A stretch of DNA of 64,000 bases from Pseudomonadota bacterium (GTDB lineage: Bacteria > Pseudomonadota > Gammaproteobacteria > Pseudomonadales > Pseudohongiellaceae): NCBI GenBank assembly GCA_027621405.1, contig JAQCBT010000002.1, forward strand, positions 124,001 to 188,000, in the 5' to 3' direction. The first letter of the stretch is position 1, and each line of letters opens with the position of its first letter. A program made the position numbers and the translations under genes. The notes below the pieces were generated by a model that was not told the DNA's origin, made no database searches, and worked only from the letters and a program-made list of their open reading frames with translations. Shown one piece after another: positions 48,860 to 59,271 of this stretch.

Positions 48860-51004
48860 CTACCTGGAAGTAATCCAGGAATAGGGATTGATGGCGGCCA
48901 GTATGCGCAGCCAGGGCACCGTGGACCTGTTGACTTCCTGGTTCACGGCCTTGCGCAGCTCCGCCCACTGCTGGGGTGTCAGGGACTGTGCCTGTTCCTT
49001 GCCGAGGCTCGAGGCGAGGTGGGCTCGGGTGGCGATCTGCAGGCTGGGCACATTCTGTTCGACCCGGTGCGCGAAACTTTCCCTCGCCTCGCCATAGCGC
49101 CTGCTGATGCCCACAGCAGCCAGGCTGTCCAGCATCCTGCGATAGCTCAGGCGGTATTGCTCAGAATCGGTTGCGATCTCGGGAATAACGATGCGATACC
49201 ACTTGACCAGGTAGCCAACAGCGATGGCGAGGGCGATCAGGGCATACAGGGTATTTAGCACATCCTGCAGGCTGATCAGGCCGGACTGTTGTGAGTCGAG
49301 GAAATCCTCGAAGGAGGCATCGTCGCGCAACATGTCGCCCAGTAGCTGCTGCAGTTCGTTCTGCGGGTCGGTAGTCATGTCGACGAGAGTCTGTTGCGGC
49401 GCGGGATCCACGATCACCCAGCCAATATCACGCAGGTAGATTTCCGGCCAGGCATGACCATGCACCGCCTGGATAAGCAGGGCCGAACCACCGGCCCGAT
49501 TGCTCGCGGGCACGGAGTAGCCGATGCCGACCCGCGCAGGAATGCCGATGCTGCGATACATGTAGGTCGCCGCGAAGGCAAAGTGCATGCAGTAACCGGT
49601 CAGGTCTCCGAACAGGAAGGAGGCAGCGGGATCGGTCTCGTAGGCATGTTCGTTCTTGAGACTGTAGATGCCGTTCTCGTCCAGGTAGCTCTTGATAGCC
49701 CAGGCCTTGGCGTAGGGATCATCGGCATATTGCGGTCGCAGGTTGCTGATCAGTGAGCGCGCCAATTCACCATAACGGGGGTCATCGGGAAGTTGCAGGT
49801 ACTCCTGCAATACTTCCTCCGACCATTCGCTCCTGCCCAGTTCCCGTCCCAGCAGATACTCGAAATCATACTCCGGTGCCAGGGAGTAGGTGTCGTAGGC
49901 CCGCTTGAAGCGCAGGTTGTTGGGATTGGCGGTGTTCTGGTAGGACACCGGGCTCACCAGTCCGAAAGGATTTCGATGGGCCACCAACAGGCCGATGGTG
50001 GTTCGCACCGGTTTGCGTTGATCTTCGGCGCCCGGCAATACCTCGGCCTGGATCTCGGTGTTGGTAAACTGTTCGATCAGATCCCGGTCCATGTCTTCCC
50101 GGGTGGTGTAATCCAACATGACACCATTGAACTGGGAATAGGCAGATTCCCGGAAATAGTAGGAGCCGTTCAACGGTTCATAGTCATCCCTGAACACCAC
50201 CACGGCCACGGGTGCTTCCTTGTCCTCGGCGGTATTTTCGCCATCCCGGAACGGATTCTCATTCTGCCTGCTATTGCCGGCCTGTTCCTGTCCCGTTAAA
50301 CCAAGGTCATCGGTCATCGCCGGGGTGGGTAATCCGAACAGGCGCACATAGCCCACCAGCGAGAGGCAGAGCAGGCCCAGTATGGCGAAATGGTAGGGCA
50401 GCCGCTTCTGGTTGCTCTCCATCATGAGCAGGGCTGACAGGGCCAGTACGGCGCCGCAGCCGAACGCCATCAGGATCGTGGCGGGATCGATGCCCCGAAT
50501 GAGCGCGAAGTCACCGATAAAGAACGGGCGGTGGATCATGCCATTACGATGTGCGGCGAGGGTGACAATAAACGCCGTGGCCACGAACAGGATCTCCACC
50601 ACGGCGCCGTAGCTGGTACGATGGGCCAGTGTTCTCAGGCCGATCACGATAGCGGTACAGACCAGCATCCATTGTGTGGCTTCGGACAGGTTGAAGGCGG
50701 TAATGGGGGACAGCAGCGCAGCCAGTGTCGAACTTCCCGCGATGGCATTCCCCAGCAGGTAAGCCACGATCGCCAGCAGCAGGCAGAACCCGATGATGCT
50801 GCTGGTGCGGAGATGTCGAAGAGGCGCCCTGTGGATCTTCAGGTCGACCAGGTAGCAGGCGAACAGGCAGCCGGCAACGGCAGCCACGGAGCCCGCGAGC
50901 ACGGTCAGGCTCAGGCTCAGCACCCAGAAGCCGGAGGCGATGATCAGCGCCCTGAGACTGGTGGGCAGGTACTGCCTGGTCATGTGTTCAACCCGTATTG
51001 TCAT
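48860..51004 (-). CDS. TgpA-like transglutaminase membrane protein (DUF3488)
   Basis: A 714-aa protein with about seven N-terminal helices (DUF3488), a periplasmic transglutaminase core and a C-terminal helix with a short cytoplasmic tail. Catalytic residues: Cys in GYCMHFAFAATYMYRSIGIP, His in VHGHAWPEIYL and Asp in GWVIVDPAP. Pseudomonas TgpA, the closest described homologue, is essential; the substrate is unknown. Standard position between DUF58 and MoxR genes. Confidence 0.92.
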   Translation of the reverse strand: MTIRVEHMTRQYLPTSLRALIIASGFWVLSLSLTVLAGSVAAVAGCLFACYLVDLKIHRAPLRHLRTSSIIGFCLLLAIVAYLLGNAIAGSSTLAALLSPITAFNLSEATQWMLVCTAIVIGLRTLAHRTSYGAVVEILFVATAFIVTLAAHRNGMIHRPFFIGDFALIRGIDPATILMAFGCGAVLALSALLMMESNQKRLPYHFAILGLLCLSLVGYVRLFGLPTPAMTDDLGLTGQEQAGNSRQNENPFRDGENTAEDKEAPVAVVVFRDDYEPLNGSYYFRESAYSQFNGVMLDYTTREDMDRDLIEQFTNTEIQAEVLPGAEDQRKPVRTTIGLLVAHRNPFGLVSPVSYQNTANPNNLRFKRAYDTYSLAPEYDFEYLLGRELGRSEWSEEVLQEYLQLPDDPRYGELARSLISNLRPQYADDPYAKAWAIKSYLDENGIYSLKNEHAYETDPAASFLFGDLTGYCMHFAFAATYMYRSIGIPARVGIGYSVPASNRAGGSALLIQAVHGHAWPEIYLRDIGWVIVDPAPQQTLVDMTTDPQNELQQLLGDMLRDDASFEDFLDSQQSGLISLQDVLNTLYALIALAIAVGYLVKWYRIVIPEIATDSEQYRLSYRRMLDSLAAVGISRRYGEARESFAHRVEQNVPSLQIATRAHLASSLGKEQAQSLTPQQWAELRKAVNQEVNRSTVPWLRILAAINPYSWITSR

Positions 51005-51115
51005 AGTGGTTCCGGATTCGTTCTCGCTTTCCCGTAATTCAGACTCGTTATTCAGGCTCTGTGATGGGCCGGGCTGTGCCCTGGGTGGCCCTGCTCACTA
51101 TTGTGTTGGGCTATT

Positions 51116-51153
51116 GTTTCGATCGTCCGTTTCGATCGTCCGTTTCGATCGTC
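51116..51153. repeat. Three tandem 13-bp units (GTTTCGATCGTCC)
   Basis: Two exact copies and a third of 12 bases lie head to tail in the 168-base gap between the DUF58 and TgpA genes. Each contains the palindrome CGATCG. Confidence 0.8.
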
Positions 51154-51172
51154 GGCCTGGTTCCCGCAGCGC

Positions 51173-52492
51173 TCAGACCTTACGCATGTGCTGGTCGAAG
51201 CTCAGGCCCGTCTTTCGGTCAACTATCAGGGTCGATTCTACTAGCTGACCAAAGTCGGTCAATAAATCCAGTATCAGAGACCGGCCACCGGTTCCCTGGC
51301 TTGCACCGGCAGGCTGGGTTTCGCTGCGCAGCAGCAGCCTCTGCCAGAAGCCCGGGGTCACCGCTTCCTCCAGCCCATCGGTAGCCAGCACCAGGGTGAT
51401 CTGTCCCCGGTACTTGTTGATAGTGGCCTTCAGCAGCGGCAGCCAGTGTGCCTGTTCCGCGGCGGCGAAGACGATGCAGTGCGCCATTGCGTGTCCTGCG
51501 GCCCGCTCGAGAAACCTGTCCAGACCGTAGCTATAGGGCTTGTCCAGGGCCCGCGACCTGGCAACTGCCCGGAGCGCCGTCGGCAGGTCTTCACAGGGTG
51601 TCTCGGTGCCGTCGGCGCCGAAGGACCAGTCTTCGCCGAAGGCTGCAGATTGCAGCGCTACCCGGGCCACGGCGGCGGCAGCCTCGTCATTGGGACTGCC
51701 GAGCAGATAGGCCACGGTGCGCTTGCTGTGAAACACGCTCTTCTCGGGGAGGCGCACATTGAGCTGCCGGGTCCGGGCGTAGACTTTCCACATGATGTTC
51801 TTCACCGAATCGCCGGGCGCGTAGGGCCGAATCTCCATGCGGTCGCCTTCCGGCTGGCCTGAGTAATTGGGGATGCCATCTTCGGCGGTCAGGGAGCGCA
51901 GCAGGGGCAGCGACTTGACCGAGCTTATCTTCGGCAGGGCCATGCAATGACCCGCTTGTTCGAGCCGCCAGGAGAAGCGGCAGAATCCCAACACATCGGA
52001 AATGGTGAACTGCCGCACCAGCTTCTCACTCAGGCAGCGTCGCGACGGGATTATTTCCTCGACCAGGTAGCCGGAATCATCGAAGCGGGTCCTGGTCTCG
52101 ATGTGGTCAGGATAGACGACCTTCCAGTCGACTCGCACCAGGGGCAGGAAGCTCGTTCCCCTGAGTTTGAACCCGGTTTCATTGGGGTAGCCTGCCTCAA
52201 CATTGATGTCCCTGCCGGCCTGGGCATGGGAGGAGGTCTGCAATTCCTGCTCCTTCCTGATGCGCCGCTGCATGACAACCCCGAAGGTCACCGTGCAGAA
52301 CAGGCAAAAGATCAGGATCGCCAGTGCGCAGATGCTGAGCGCGAACACAACCAGATCCATGCTGCCGTAGCCGAACACGGACAGGGCCGAGGCGGTGACC
52401 AGCAGGGTGATTGTTCCCTGGATCGTCAGCGGGAACAGGCCTGCCAGTGTGCGCAGGGCGTGCAGGACGGATTTTGGAAGCTGAATCGGCAT
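51173..52492 (-). CDS. DUF58 domain protein
   Basis: A 439-aa protein with two N-terminal helices (about 18-38 and 43-68) and the DUF58 signature DRMEIRPYAPGDSVKNIMWK near residue 220, followed by VWA-like sequence. First gene of the DUF58-TgpA-MoxR-TPR unit; such sets resemble Aerotolerance/Bat-type systems. The promoter should lie in 52493-52641 and is not identified. Confidence 0.9.
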   Translation of the reverse strand: MPIQLPKSVLHALRTLAGLFPLTIQGTITLLVTASALSVFGYGSMDLVVFALSICALAILIFCLFCTVTFGVVMQRRIRKEQELQTSSHAQAGRDINVEAGYPNETGFKLRGTSFLPLVRVDWKVVYPDHIETRTRFDDSGYLVEEIIPSRRCLSEKLVRQFTISDVLGFCRFSWRLEQAGHCMALPKISSVKSLPLLRSLTAEDGIPNYSGQPEGDRMEIRPYAPGDSVKNIMWKVYARTRQLNVRLPEKSVFHSKRTVAYLLGSPNDEAAAAVARVALQSAAFGEDWSFGADGTETPCEDLPTALRAVARSRALDKPYSYGLDRFLERAAGHAMAHCIVFAAAEQAHWLPLLKATINKYRGQITLVLATDGLEEAVTPGFWQRLLLRSETQPAGASQGTGGRSLILDLLTDFGQLVESTLIVDRKTGLSFDQHMRKV

Positions 52493-52641
52493 GGGTCCGA
52501 ACCCTGAATCAGATCGGAACTATCTGAAATTATTACAAAAATTAGTGGGCATTGTGGCACGCATGGGAGCGCCGAACAATGCGATTCGACTGCCCAGAAC
52601 CGATTCTGTCGAATATTCAGTGGAAAAGGATATTTTCCGGA

Positions 52642-53106
52642 TTACTGGCTCTCTATATTTATCGTGGTGTGCACGGAGTTGGCTATGAAGCAGTGCTCAT
52701 GGGCCCTGTGGTGCAGTTCATCGAGCTGCTCCGGAGTGGGAGTGTTGGCCGGATCAAACTCAATCCGGGGGCGCAGGGTGACCGTCGTCATAGCCATCTT
52801 GCCAGCAGCATTAGCTTCGAGGACACCTACGGCTTCATCCCGGTACGAATTCACCACAACACCTTGTTTGGCGGCGAAGGCAAGGAAGAACAACATGTGG
52901 CAAGAGGACAGGGAGGCGACGAATGCCTCTTCCGGGTCCACGTTAGCCGCTTCTGACCAGGGCGCTTTGACAATATGGGGTGAGGGTGACGCCGGAACCG
53001 TGACCCCGCCATCGAATGACCATGTATGGGCGCGGGAATAGTTACTGGAGGGGAAATCCTCTGCAGGGTTCCTCTCCCAGTGGATGGTGGCGAAATAGTC
53101 AGACAT
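52642..53106 (-). CDS. OsmC-family peroxiredoxin-like protein
   Basis: A 154-aa OsmC/Ohr-fold protein. The two redox cysteines are in SLSSCHMLFFL and HEHCFIANSV, matching the OsmC family, which reduces organic hydroperoxides with thiol donors. Length is normal. It starts 6 bases after the acs stop on the same strand, so it is likely cotranscribed with acs. Both active sites are ordinary Cys codons, with no UGA. Confidence 0.9.
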   Translation of the reverse strand: MSDYFATIHWERNPAEDFPSSNYSRAHTWSFDGGVTVPASPSPHIVKAPWSEAANVDPEEAFVASLSSCHMLFFLAFAAKQGVVVNSYRDEAVGVLEANAAGKMAMTTVTLRPRIEFDPANTPTPEQLDELHHRAHEHCFIANSVHTTINIESQ

Positions 53107-53112
53107 CGCGCG

Positions 53113-55050
53113 TCAGGTATTGGCCCGGTTGGCAATCAGTTCATCCACCACTGCAGGATCGGCGAGGGTGGTCGTGTCCCCCAGGTTCTCCAGTTCATTG
53201 GCGGCAATCTTGCGCAGGATTCGGCGCATGATTTTGCCAGAGCGGGTCTTGGGCAGTCCGGGTGCAAACTGGATGATCTCGGGTTTGGCGAATGCCCCGA
53301 TTTCTTTGGCTACGAACTTCACCAGCTCGGTCCGTAACTCTTCAGAGCCCTGGATGCCGGTCATCAGGGTGACATAGGCATAGATGCCCTGGCCCTTGAT
53401 GTCGTGTGGATAACCGACGACAGCGGCTTCGGCGACTGCATCGTGGAGCACAAGGGCGCTCTCTACTTCCGCCGTGCCCAGCCTGTGACCCGACACATTG
53501 ATCACATCGTCGACCCTGCCGGTGACCCAGTAGTAATCATCCGCGTCCCGGCTGGCGCTGTCACCAGTGAGGTAATAGCCGGGATACGTGGCGAAGTAGG
53601 TGTCGATGCAGCGCTGGTGATCACCGTATACCGTGCGTATCTGGCTCGGCCAGCTCTGGCTGATGACCAGGTTGCCCTCCGCCTCACCTTCCAGTTCCTT
53701 GCCTTCGGCGTCCAGCAGGGCCAGTTTCACACCAAAGAAGGGTTTGCTGGCGGAGCCGGGTTTAAGGTCAGTCACGCCGGGCAAGGGGGTAATCATGATG
53801 GCGCCGGTCTCAGTCTGCCACCAGGTGTCGACGATCGGGCAACGGCCGTCGCCCACCACATGGTAATACCACTCCCATGCCTCCGGGTTGATTGGCTCTC
53901 CCACGGAACCGAGTAGCCTCAATGATGCGCGCGAGGTCTTCGTGACCGGCTCATCACCCCCGGCCATGAGGGCTCGTATGGCGGTCGGGGCGGTGTAAAA
54001 AATATTCACCTGGTGTTTGTCGATCACCTGCCAGAAACGGGAAGCATCCGGATAGGTGGGAACACCCTCGAACATGAGAGTGATCGCGCCGTTGGCGAGG
54101 GGGCCGTAGACAATATAGGAGTGTCCCGTTACCCAGCCCACATCGGCGGTGCACCAGTAGATGTCACCCTCGTGATAGTCGAACACGTACTTGTGGGTAA
54201 TAGCCGCTCCCAGCAAATAACCTGCCGTGGTATGCAGGACGCCCTTGGGCTTGCCGGTAGAGCCGGAGGTATAGAGTATGAACAAGGGGTCTTCTGCGTC
54301 CATGGGCTCAGCGGCACACTCTGTCGACGCATTCTCGGTTGCCTTGTGATAGCAGACATCGCGCTCTTCATTCCAGGGCACCTTGGCATGGGTGCGACGC
54401 ACCACGAACACCGAATGGACATTGGGACATGACGCCAGTGCGGTATCGACATTTGCCTTCAGGGGAATCTTGCGTCCACCGCGCACACCCTCGTCGGCAG
54501 TGATTACGGTCTGGCAGTCAGAATCGAGGATGCGATCCTTGATCGACTCCGGTGAGAAACCTCCGAACACAACGGAGTGCACGGCACCGATACGCGCACA
54601 GGCCAACATGGCGTAGGCCGCTTCCGGAATCATGGGCATGTAGATGCAGACCCGGTCGCCCTTCTTCACGCCGCGCTTCTTGAGCGCGTTGGCAAACCTG
54701 CAGACCTTTTCGTGCAGTTCACGGTAGGTGATGCGTGCATCCTGATCCGGTTCATCGCCTTCCCAGATTATGGCAGTCTGTTCTGCCCGCTTCTCCAGGT
54801 GGCGATCGATACAGTTGTAGGCCACATTGAGCTTCGCCCCCTCAAACCACTTGCTGCTGGCGGTCTTGAAATCACCCTTGACGACTGACTTCCAGGGTTC
54901 GTGCCAGTAGAGAAATTCACCCGCCTGCTCTGCCCAGAATTCCTCCGGTGAGTTGATGGATTGCTCATACATCTCCTGGTAGCGTTCCTTGCTGAGGTGA
55001 CTGCGCTCGGCTGCCCCGGGGCTGACCGGGTAGACTTTATGTTCTGACAT
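53113..55050 (-). CDS. acs: Acetyl-CoA synthetase
   Basis: A 645-aa AMP-forming ligase activating acetate. The start is ATG at 55050 ([14 protein letters not shown]); the frame extends to 55104 but that leader is not family-like. Signatures: [17 protein letters not shown] for ATP binding, [16 protein letters not shown], and the acetylatable lysine in [19 protein letters not shown] near the C-terminus. Cotranscribed with the osmC-like gene. Fits carbon control by the Cbr locus of this window (inference). Confidence 0.95.
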   Translation of the reverse strand: MSEHKVYPVSPGAAERSHLSKERYQEMYEQSINSPEEFWAEQAGEFLYWHEPWKSVVKGDFKTASSKWFEGAKLNVAYNCIDRHLEKRAEQTAIIWEGDEPDQDARITYRELHEKVCRFANALKKRGVKKGDRVCIYMPMIPEAAYAMLACARIGAVHSVVFGGFSPESIKDRILDSDCQTVITADEGVRGGRKIPLKANVDTALASCPNVHSVFVVRRTHAKVPWNEERDVCYHKATENASTECAAEPMDAEDPLFILYTSGSTGKPKGVLHTTAGYLLGAAITHKYVFDYHEGDIYWCTADVGWVTGHSYIVYGPLANGAITLMFEGVPTYPDASRFWQVIDKHQVNIFYTAPTAIRALMAGGDEPVTKTSRASLRLLGSVGEPINPEAWEWYYHVVGDGRCPIVDTWWQTETGAIMITPLPGVTDLKPGSASKPFFGVKLALLDAEGKELEGEAEGNLVISQSWPSQIRTVYGDHQRCIDTYFATYPGYYLTGDSASRDADDYYWVTGRVDDVINVSGHRLGTAEVESALVLHDAVAEAAVVGYPHDIKGQGIYAYVTLMTGIQGSEELRTELVKFVAKEIGAFAKPEIIQFAPGLPKTRSGKIMRRILRKIAANELENLGDTTTLADPAVVDELIANRANT

Positions 55051-55212
55051 GGCTGTTGCTGAAGATCCTGTGAAATAGACTGGAAGTGACCTGGCCCGGA
55101 TCATGATTCCGGGTCTTGTCGCGGCGTCATGCCTGCGAGGCCGCTTTTGGAATCAGTATGCCTCAAAGGGTAGGGGGGCTCAACATGACACCAGCCCGGA
55201 CGGCAGCTTGAG

Positions 55213-56109
55213 TCAGGCTGTGCTGTGTGTATTGCGAGTGAGTCGCTGATTATCGATCAGGCGAGTGGAACCCAGGAAGGCCGCGGCGAGTATGACGAGA
55301 TTTTCATCATGGGTCTGGGCAGGCTTCAGGGTCTCTGCATTGCATACCGCGTAGTAGTCGGGACGTAAACCAGCCTGCTCAATGATTTCCCGACCCTTCG
55401 ATTCCAGTTCCCGGATCGCCTGGCTTCCTTTTCGGAGTTCCGCAGCAACTGATTGCAGGCTGCGATAGATCGCCGATGCCTGCTCACGCTGTTGGCTGTC
55501 CAGGTAGCCATTGCGGGAACTGAGCGCCAGTCCATTGCTTTCGCGTACGATCTCTCCGCCTAAAATCTCAACCGGTATCTGCAGGTCCCGAACCAGTTTC
55601 CTGATCACGAGAAATTGCTGGTAGTCCTTGAGGCCGAATACAGCCACGTCAGGTTGGACGATGTTGAGGAGTTTGGTCACGACGGTCGCGACGCCTTCGA
55701 AGTGCCCTGGACGGCTGCTGCCGCAATACCCTTCGCTTACCCCTGGAACCTTGACGAGGGTTTGCTCTTCCAGTGATTCGCCATAGATCTCATCGACCGC
55801 GGGTGTGAAGACACAATGGCAGCCACGCCCGTCGAGCAATTCAAGATCCCTTTCCAGGGTGCGGGGATAGGCATCCAGGTCCTCGGCCGGACCAAACTGC
55901 AGCGGATTAACGAAGATCGTGGCGACCACCACGTCGCTATGGCTATTTGCCAGGTCAACCAGGCTCAGGTGACCCTCGTGCAGGTTGCCCATGGTAGGCA
56001 CGAGTGCGACTCGCTTGCCTTGCCGGGTCAGTTCACCCAGGTGGCGTCGCAGGGTGCTGGCTTGAGTAAATGTTTCCACGAGTTCCTGTGCCCGGATCAG
56101 GAGAAACAA
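55213..56109 (-). CDS. panC: Pantothenate synthetase
   Basis: A 298-aa ATP-dependent ligase joining pantoate and beta-alanine. Motifs: [15 protein letters not shown] (the HxGH nucleotide site), [16 protein letters not shown] and SSRNGYL. It is slightly longer than usual at the N-terminus; GTG at 56079 is an alternative start. The long form overlaps panB by 13 bases, which supports coupling. Confidence 0.95.
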   Translation of the reverse strand: MFLLIRAQELVETFTQASTLRRHLGELTRQGKRVALVPTMGNLHEGHLSLVDLANSHSDVVVATIFVNPLQFGPAEDLDAYPRTLERDLELLDGRGCHCVFTPAVDEIYGESLEEQTLVKVPGVSEGYCGSSRPGHFEGVATVVTKLLNIVQPDVAVFGLKDYQQFLVIRKLVRDLQIPVEILGGEIVRESNGLALSSRNGYLDSQQREQASAIYRSLQSVAAELRKGSQAIRELESKGREIIEQAGLRPDYYAVCNAETLKPAQTHDENLVILAAAFLGSTRLIDNQRLTRNTHSTA

Positions 56110-56906
56110 TGTTCCCTGGCAGGAAATCGTTTCTCCTTAACTGCTTGTACATAGGCCTTCACGGCGCCCGGTATGTCGCCAGCCTCGGCGAGGAAATTCT
56201 TCACGAATTTCGGTGTGATTGGCGATACCCCGAGCACATCGTGCAATACCATGATCTGGCCGCTGGTCTCGGGTCCGGCGCCGATGCCAATGACAGGAAT
56301 GTCCAGTGACTCGGTGATGGTCCTGGCCAATTCCGAGGGTACGCATTCCAGAAGCAGGATATTCGCACCGGCGTCCTGCAGCAGCTGTGCTTCCTCGATG
56401 ATCAATTGCGCCTGGTCCGTGTCACGTCCCTGCACATGGAAGCCACCGATGCGATTCACGGATTGCGGTGTGAGGCCCATGTGCGCACACACGGGTATGC
56501 CCCGTTCAGCCAGCAAGCGAGTTGTGTTCTCGATCCAGGCACCACCTTCCAGTTTTACGATGTGGGCACCGGCGCGCATCAGCGCCGCGGCATTTTCCAG
56601 GGTTTGCGATTCGGAGGCGTAACTCATGAAGGGCAGGTCGGCCATGAGCAGGGAGCCCCGGTTGCCACGCTTCACACAGGCCATGTGATAAATCATGTCA
56701 TCCATTGTGACGGGGAGTGTGCTGTCGTGGCCCTGCAGGACCATGCCGAGAGAATCACCCACCAGCAATACTTCCACGCCAGCTTCGCTAAGAATCCTGG
56801 CAAAGCAAGCGTCATAGGCGGTCAGGCAGGCAAATTTTTCACCGCGCATTTTTAGTTGCTGAAGCGTAGTCAGGGTGACATTGCCTGATTTACTTTGAGA
56901 ACTCAT
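56097..56906 (-). CDS. panB: 3-methyl-2-oxobutanoate hydroxymethyltransferase
   Basis: A 269-aa TIM-barrel enzyme making ketopantoate from alpha-ketoisovalerate and methylene-THF. Motifs: [58 protein letters not shown] and [17 protein letters not shown]. The panB-panC pair follows a deoxynucleoside kinase and pcnB on the same strand. Confidence 0.96.
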   Translation of the reverse strand: MSSQSKSGNVTLTTLQQLKMRGEKFACLTAYDACFARILSEAGVEVLLVGDSLGMVLQGHDSTLPVTMDDMIYHMACVKRGNRGSLLMADLPFMSYASESQTLENAAALMRAGAHIVKLEGGAWIENTTRLLAERGIPVCAHMGLTPQSVNRIGGFHVQGRDTDQAQLIIEEAQLLQDAGANILLLECVPSELARTITESLDIPVIGIGAGPETSGQIMVLHDVLGVSPITPKFVKNFLAEAGDIPGAVKAYVQAVKEKRFPAREHCFS

Positions 56907-56977
56907 AAGACTGTTGCTCTGGAAATGCGTGGATGGGGTAGTGACTGCTGCTGCCCGGAGTCAGGTATGGACTTGTC

Positions 56978-57670
56978 TCAGAGCAGTGTGGGGCCAGGGT
57001 TAAAGTAGTGGGTGCCACTTGGCAGGGCCAGGATGTAGTTTACCAGCCGATTATAGTCATCGTCATTCTCGACCAGGTCGAGATCGGCGCTGTTGACGAT
57101 AAGCAGTCGCGAGCGATCGTAGTAATGGAAGAACTCGGTGTATGCAGCATTCAGGTTTTCAAGATAGCTGCGCTCGATGAGTTGCTCTGCGGCGATGCCT
57201 CGTTTCTGGATTCTCTGCAGTAATACATCTGTTGGCGCCTGCAGGTAGATGACCAGATCCGGTTTCGGTGAGTCGATGGTCACGTGTCCGAATACCTTGA
57301 GATAGAGCTCGTATTCGTCGGCATCAAGATTCAATTCGGCGAACAGGCGATCCTTGTCGATGAGGAAATCGGCAACCCGTACTGGCTCGAACAGGTCATC
57401 CTGTCGCAACTCCTGCATTTGTTGAGTGCGCTGGAAGAGGAAGAACAACTGGGTTGAGAGTGCATGCTGTCTCGGGTTCTTGTAAAAACGATCGAGGAAG
57501 GGATTTTCTTCTGCTCTTTCCAGCAGCACTTCGTAATTGAAGGTATCGGCGAGCCGTCGGGTAAGACTGGTCTTGCCCACGCCAATGGGACCCTCCACGG
57601 CGATAAACCTCGGCGGTTTAGCCTTGCCCGATTCCAGGGACGTGGTTTTAAAGTTACCGGATTCGCTCAC
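56978..57670 (-). CDS. Deoxynucleoside kinase family protein
   Basis: A 230-aa kinase of the dNK/dGK family. P-loop GPIGVGKTS at residues 27-35, the ERA/DRS-like segments LLERAEENPFLDRFY and YDRSRLLIVN, and the lid region RIQKRGIAAEQLI. It phosphorylates deoxynucleosides for salvage. It occupies the position between pcnB and panB where folK is commonly found in Gammaproteobacteria, and folK itself is absent here. Gap to pcnB is 13 bases. Confidence 0.88.
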   Translation of the reverse strand: MSESGNFKTTSLESGKAKPPRFIAVEGPIGVGKTSLTRRLADTFNYEVLLERAEENPFLDRFYKNPRQHALSTQLFFLFQRTQQMQELRQDDLFEPVRVADFLIDKDRLFAELNLDADEYELYLKVFGHVTIDSPKPDLVIYLQAPTDVLLQRIQKRGIAAEQLIERSYLENLNAAYTEFFHYYDRSRLLIVNSADLDLVENDDDYNRLVNYILALPSGTHYFNPGPTLL

Positions 57671-57683
57671 TAGTTACCCGCCC

Positions 57684-59027
57684 TCAAGAACTTTTTTTGC
57701 CGGGGCCGCGGCGGCGTCGGCGTTTACGGCGCCCGCTGCCTTGCAGGGCCTCCCGCATCTCCGCCTGTTTTTTTGTATCACCGTCCTGGAAATCCGTCCA
57801 CCACTGGGCGCATTCTCCGAGGTCTTCTCCCGAGTCTTCGCGCAGCAGGAGGAAGTCATAGGCAGCGCGAAATTTCGGGTTATTGAAGGTGCCGTGGACA
57901 TTGCGCTGGGTAGGTCGCTGCAGTCTCTCCTGCAGTTCCCAGATTTCCTTACTGGCGTAGGTGATCCGTTTCGGAATGGCAATCAGTTCCAGTTGTTCCG
58001 CTATAGCCTGGTTGGCTGCCTTGCCGGGGTCAAATTCATCCCGGTCCATTAATTGTTTCTCTATCACGCGCAGAACCGGCCATAACAGCGCCGCAAACAG
58101 GAAATACGGCGTGACAGACTTTCCTTCCTCAAGTCGCCTGTCGGTATTTTCGAGTGCCAGATCGATGAGGTTGGCCGCAGCATCATCACATGTCTCGAGG
58201 GCGTCGAGGGTTGGTCCAATGACATAATCGCCGAGAGGGCTGTTTTCCAGGAGACGAAAAGTCTCGGCCGCGTAGCCGGTCGTGAAGAGTTTCAGGGTTT
58301 CGTCAAACAAGCGTGCCGGGGAGATCGAGGCGAGCAGATGGGCGAGCTTGTCGATAGGCTCGGCGGTGGATTTTTCGAGTGTAAAACCCAGCTTGGCAGA
58401 AAACCTGAGCGCCCTCAGCATGCGCACAGGGTCTTCCTTGTAGCGGGTGCTCGGGTCACCAATCATGCGTAACTGACGATTCCTGAGGTCCTCTACCCCG
58501 GTGCTGAAATCCAGCAAACGGAAACCATCGGTAGTGTAGTAGAGCGCATTGATGGTGAAGTCTCTTCGCAAGGCGTCTTCATCGATGTCTCCGTAGACAT
58601 TGTCCCGCAAGATCATGCCTTCGCTGCTATGGGCAGAGTCCAGATCCCGGATCTGCTTGCGTGGCGTGCCGCGTTCGATTTCGTTCTCTACTTCATGGTG
58701 GGCACGGAAAGTGGTTACCTCGATGATCTCCCTGCCGAAGCGGATATGCACAATCTTGAATCGGCGACCAATGATCCGTGAGTTTCTGAACAGGGTTCGA
58801 ACTTCTTCGGGTGTTGCATCGGTGGCGATGTCGAAATCCTTGGGCTGATTACCGAGCAACAGGTCCCGGACACCTCCGCCTACCAGAAACGCATAGTAGT
58901 CTGCGCTATTGAGGCGTCCCAAGACCTTCAGGGCATTGGGCGAGATATCCTTGCGCGAGATATTGTGTGCATCCCTGGGAACGATCGTGGCGTTCTCAAG
59001 TCCAGGCAAGCTTTCCAGATCAGCCAT
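57684..59027 (-). CDS. pcnB: Poly(A) polymerase I
   Basis: A 447-aa nucleotidyltransferase adding 3' poly(A) tails that target RNA for decay. Signatures: LVGGGVRDLLLGNQPKDFDI with the catalytic DFD, then RRDFTINALYY and KEDPVRMLRALRFSAKLGF. The C-terminus is basic (GSGRRKRRRRRGPGKKSS), as usual in PcnB. It lies downstream of the Cbr locus across a 786-base gap, the same order as in Pseudomonas. Confidence 0.95.
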   Translation of the reverse strand: MADLESLPGLENATIVPRDAHNISRKDISPNALKVLGRLNSADYYAFLVGGGVRDLLLGNQPKDFDIATDATPEEVRTLFRNSRIIGRRFKIVHIRFGREIIEVTTFRAHHEVENEIERGTPRKQIRDLDSAHSSEGMILRDNVYGDIDEDALRRDFTINALYYTTDGFRLLDFSTGVEDLRNRQLRMIGDPSTRYKEDPVRMLRALRFSAKLGFTLEKSTAEPIDKLAHLLASISPARLFDETLKLFTTGYAAETFRLLENSPLGDYVIGPTLDALETCDDAAANLIDLALENTDRRLEEGKSVTPYFLFAALLWPVLRVIEKQLMDRDEFDPGKAANQAIAEQLELIAIPKRITYASKEIWELQERLQRPTQRNVHGTFNNPKFRAAYDFLLLREDSGEDLGECAQWWTDFQDGDTKKQAEMREALQGSGRRKRRRRRGPGKKSS

Positions 59028-59271
59028 GAGCTATGTGTATCCCATTCCCTGTGTCTTTGTGTGCTGAGAAGGCTGCGAGGTTGCTCGAGTCGAGCACGGA
59101 GATCGTGAATTGGCAGGCAGCGTTGCTGGTGTTAAATCTTTCAAAGAGACCTTTCCCGGGAATCATTCCGGGCATGAGTTAGTTGGACAGGCGCAATGAT
59201 ACAACGCTTTTACAGTTTACGCTGAAGGGGTATCAATCGGGATGGGGAGGGGCAGTGCCGGGGGTTAATGC

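Noticed and set aside
51116-51153. CRISPR-like array
   Set aside because: Units are 13 bases, contiguous and without spacers.
52642-53106. The OsmC-like protein as a selenoprotein, since some peroxide-reducing thiol proteins are
   Set aside because: Both active-site positions are ordinary Cys codons and there is no internal UGA.
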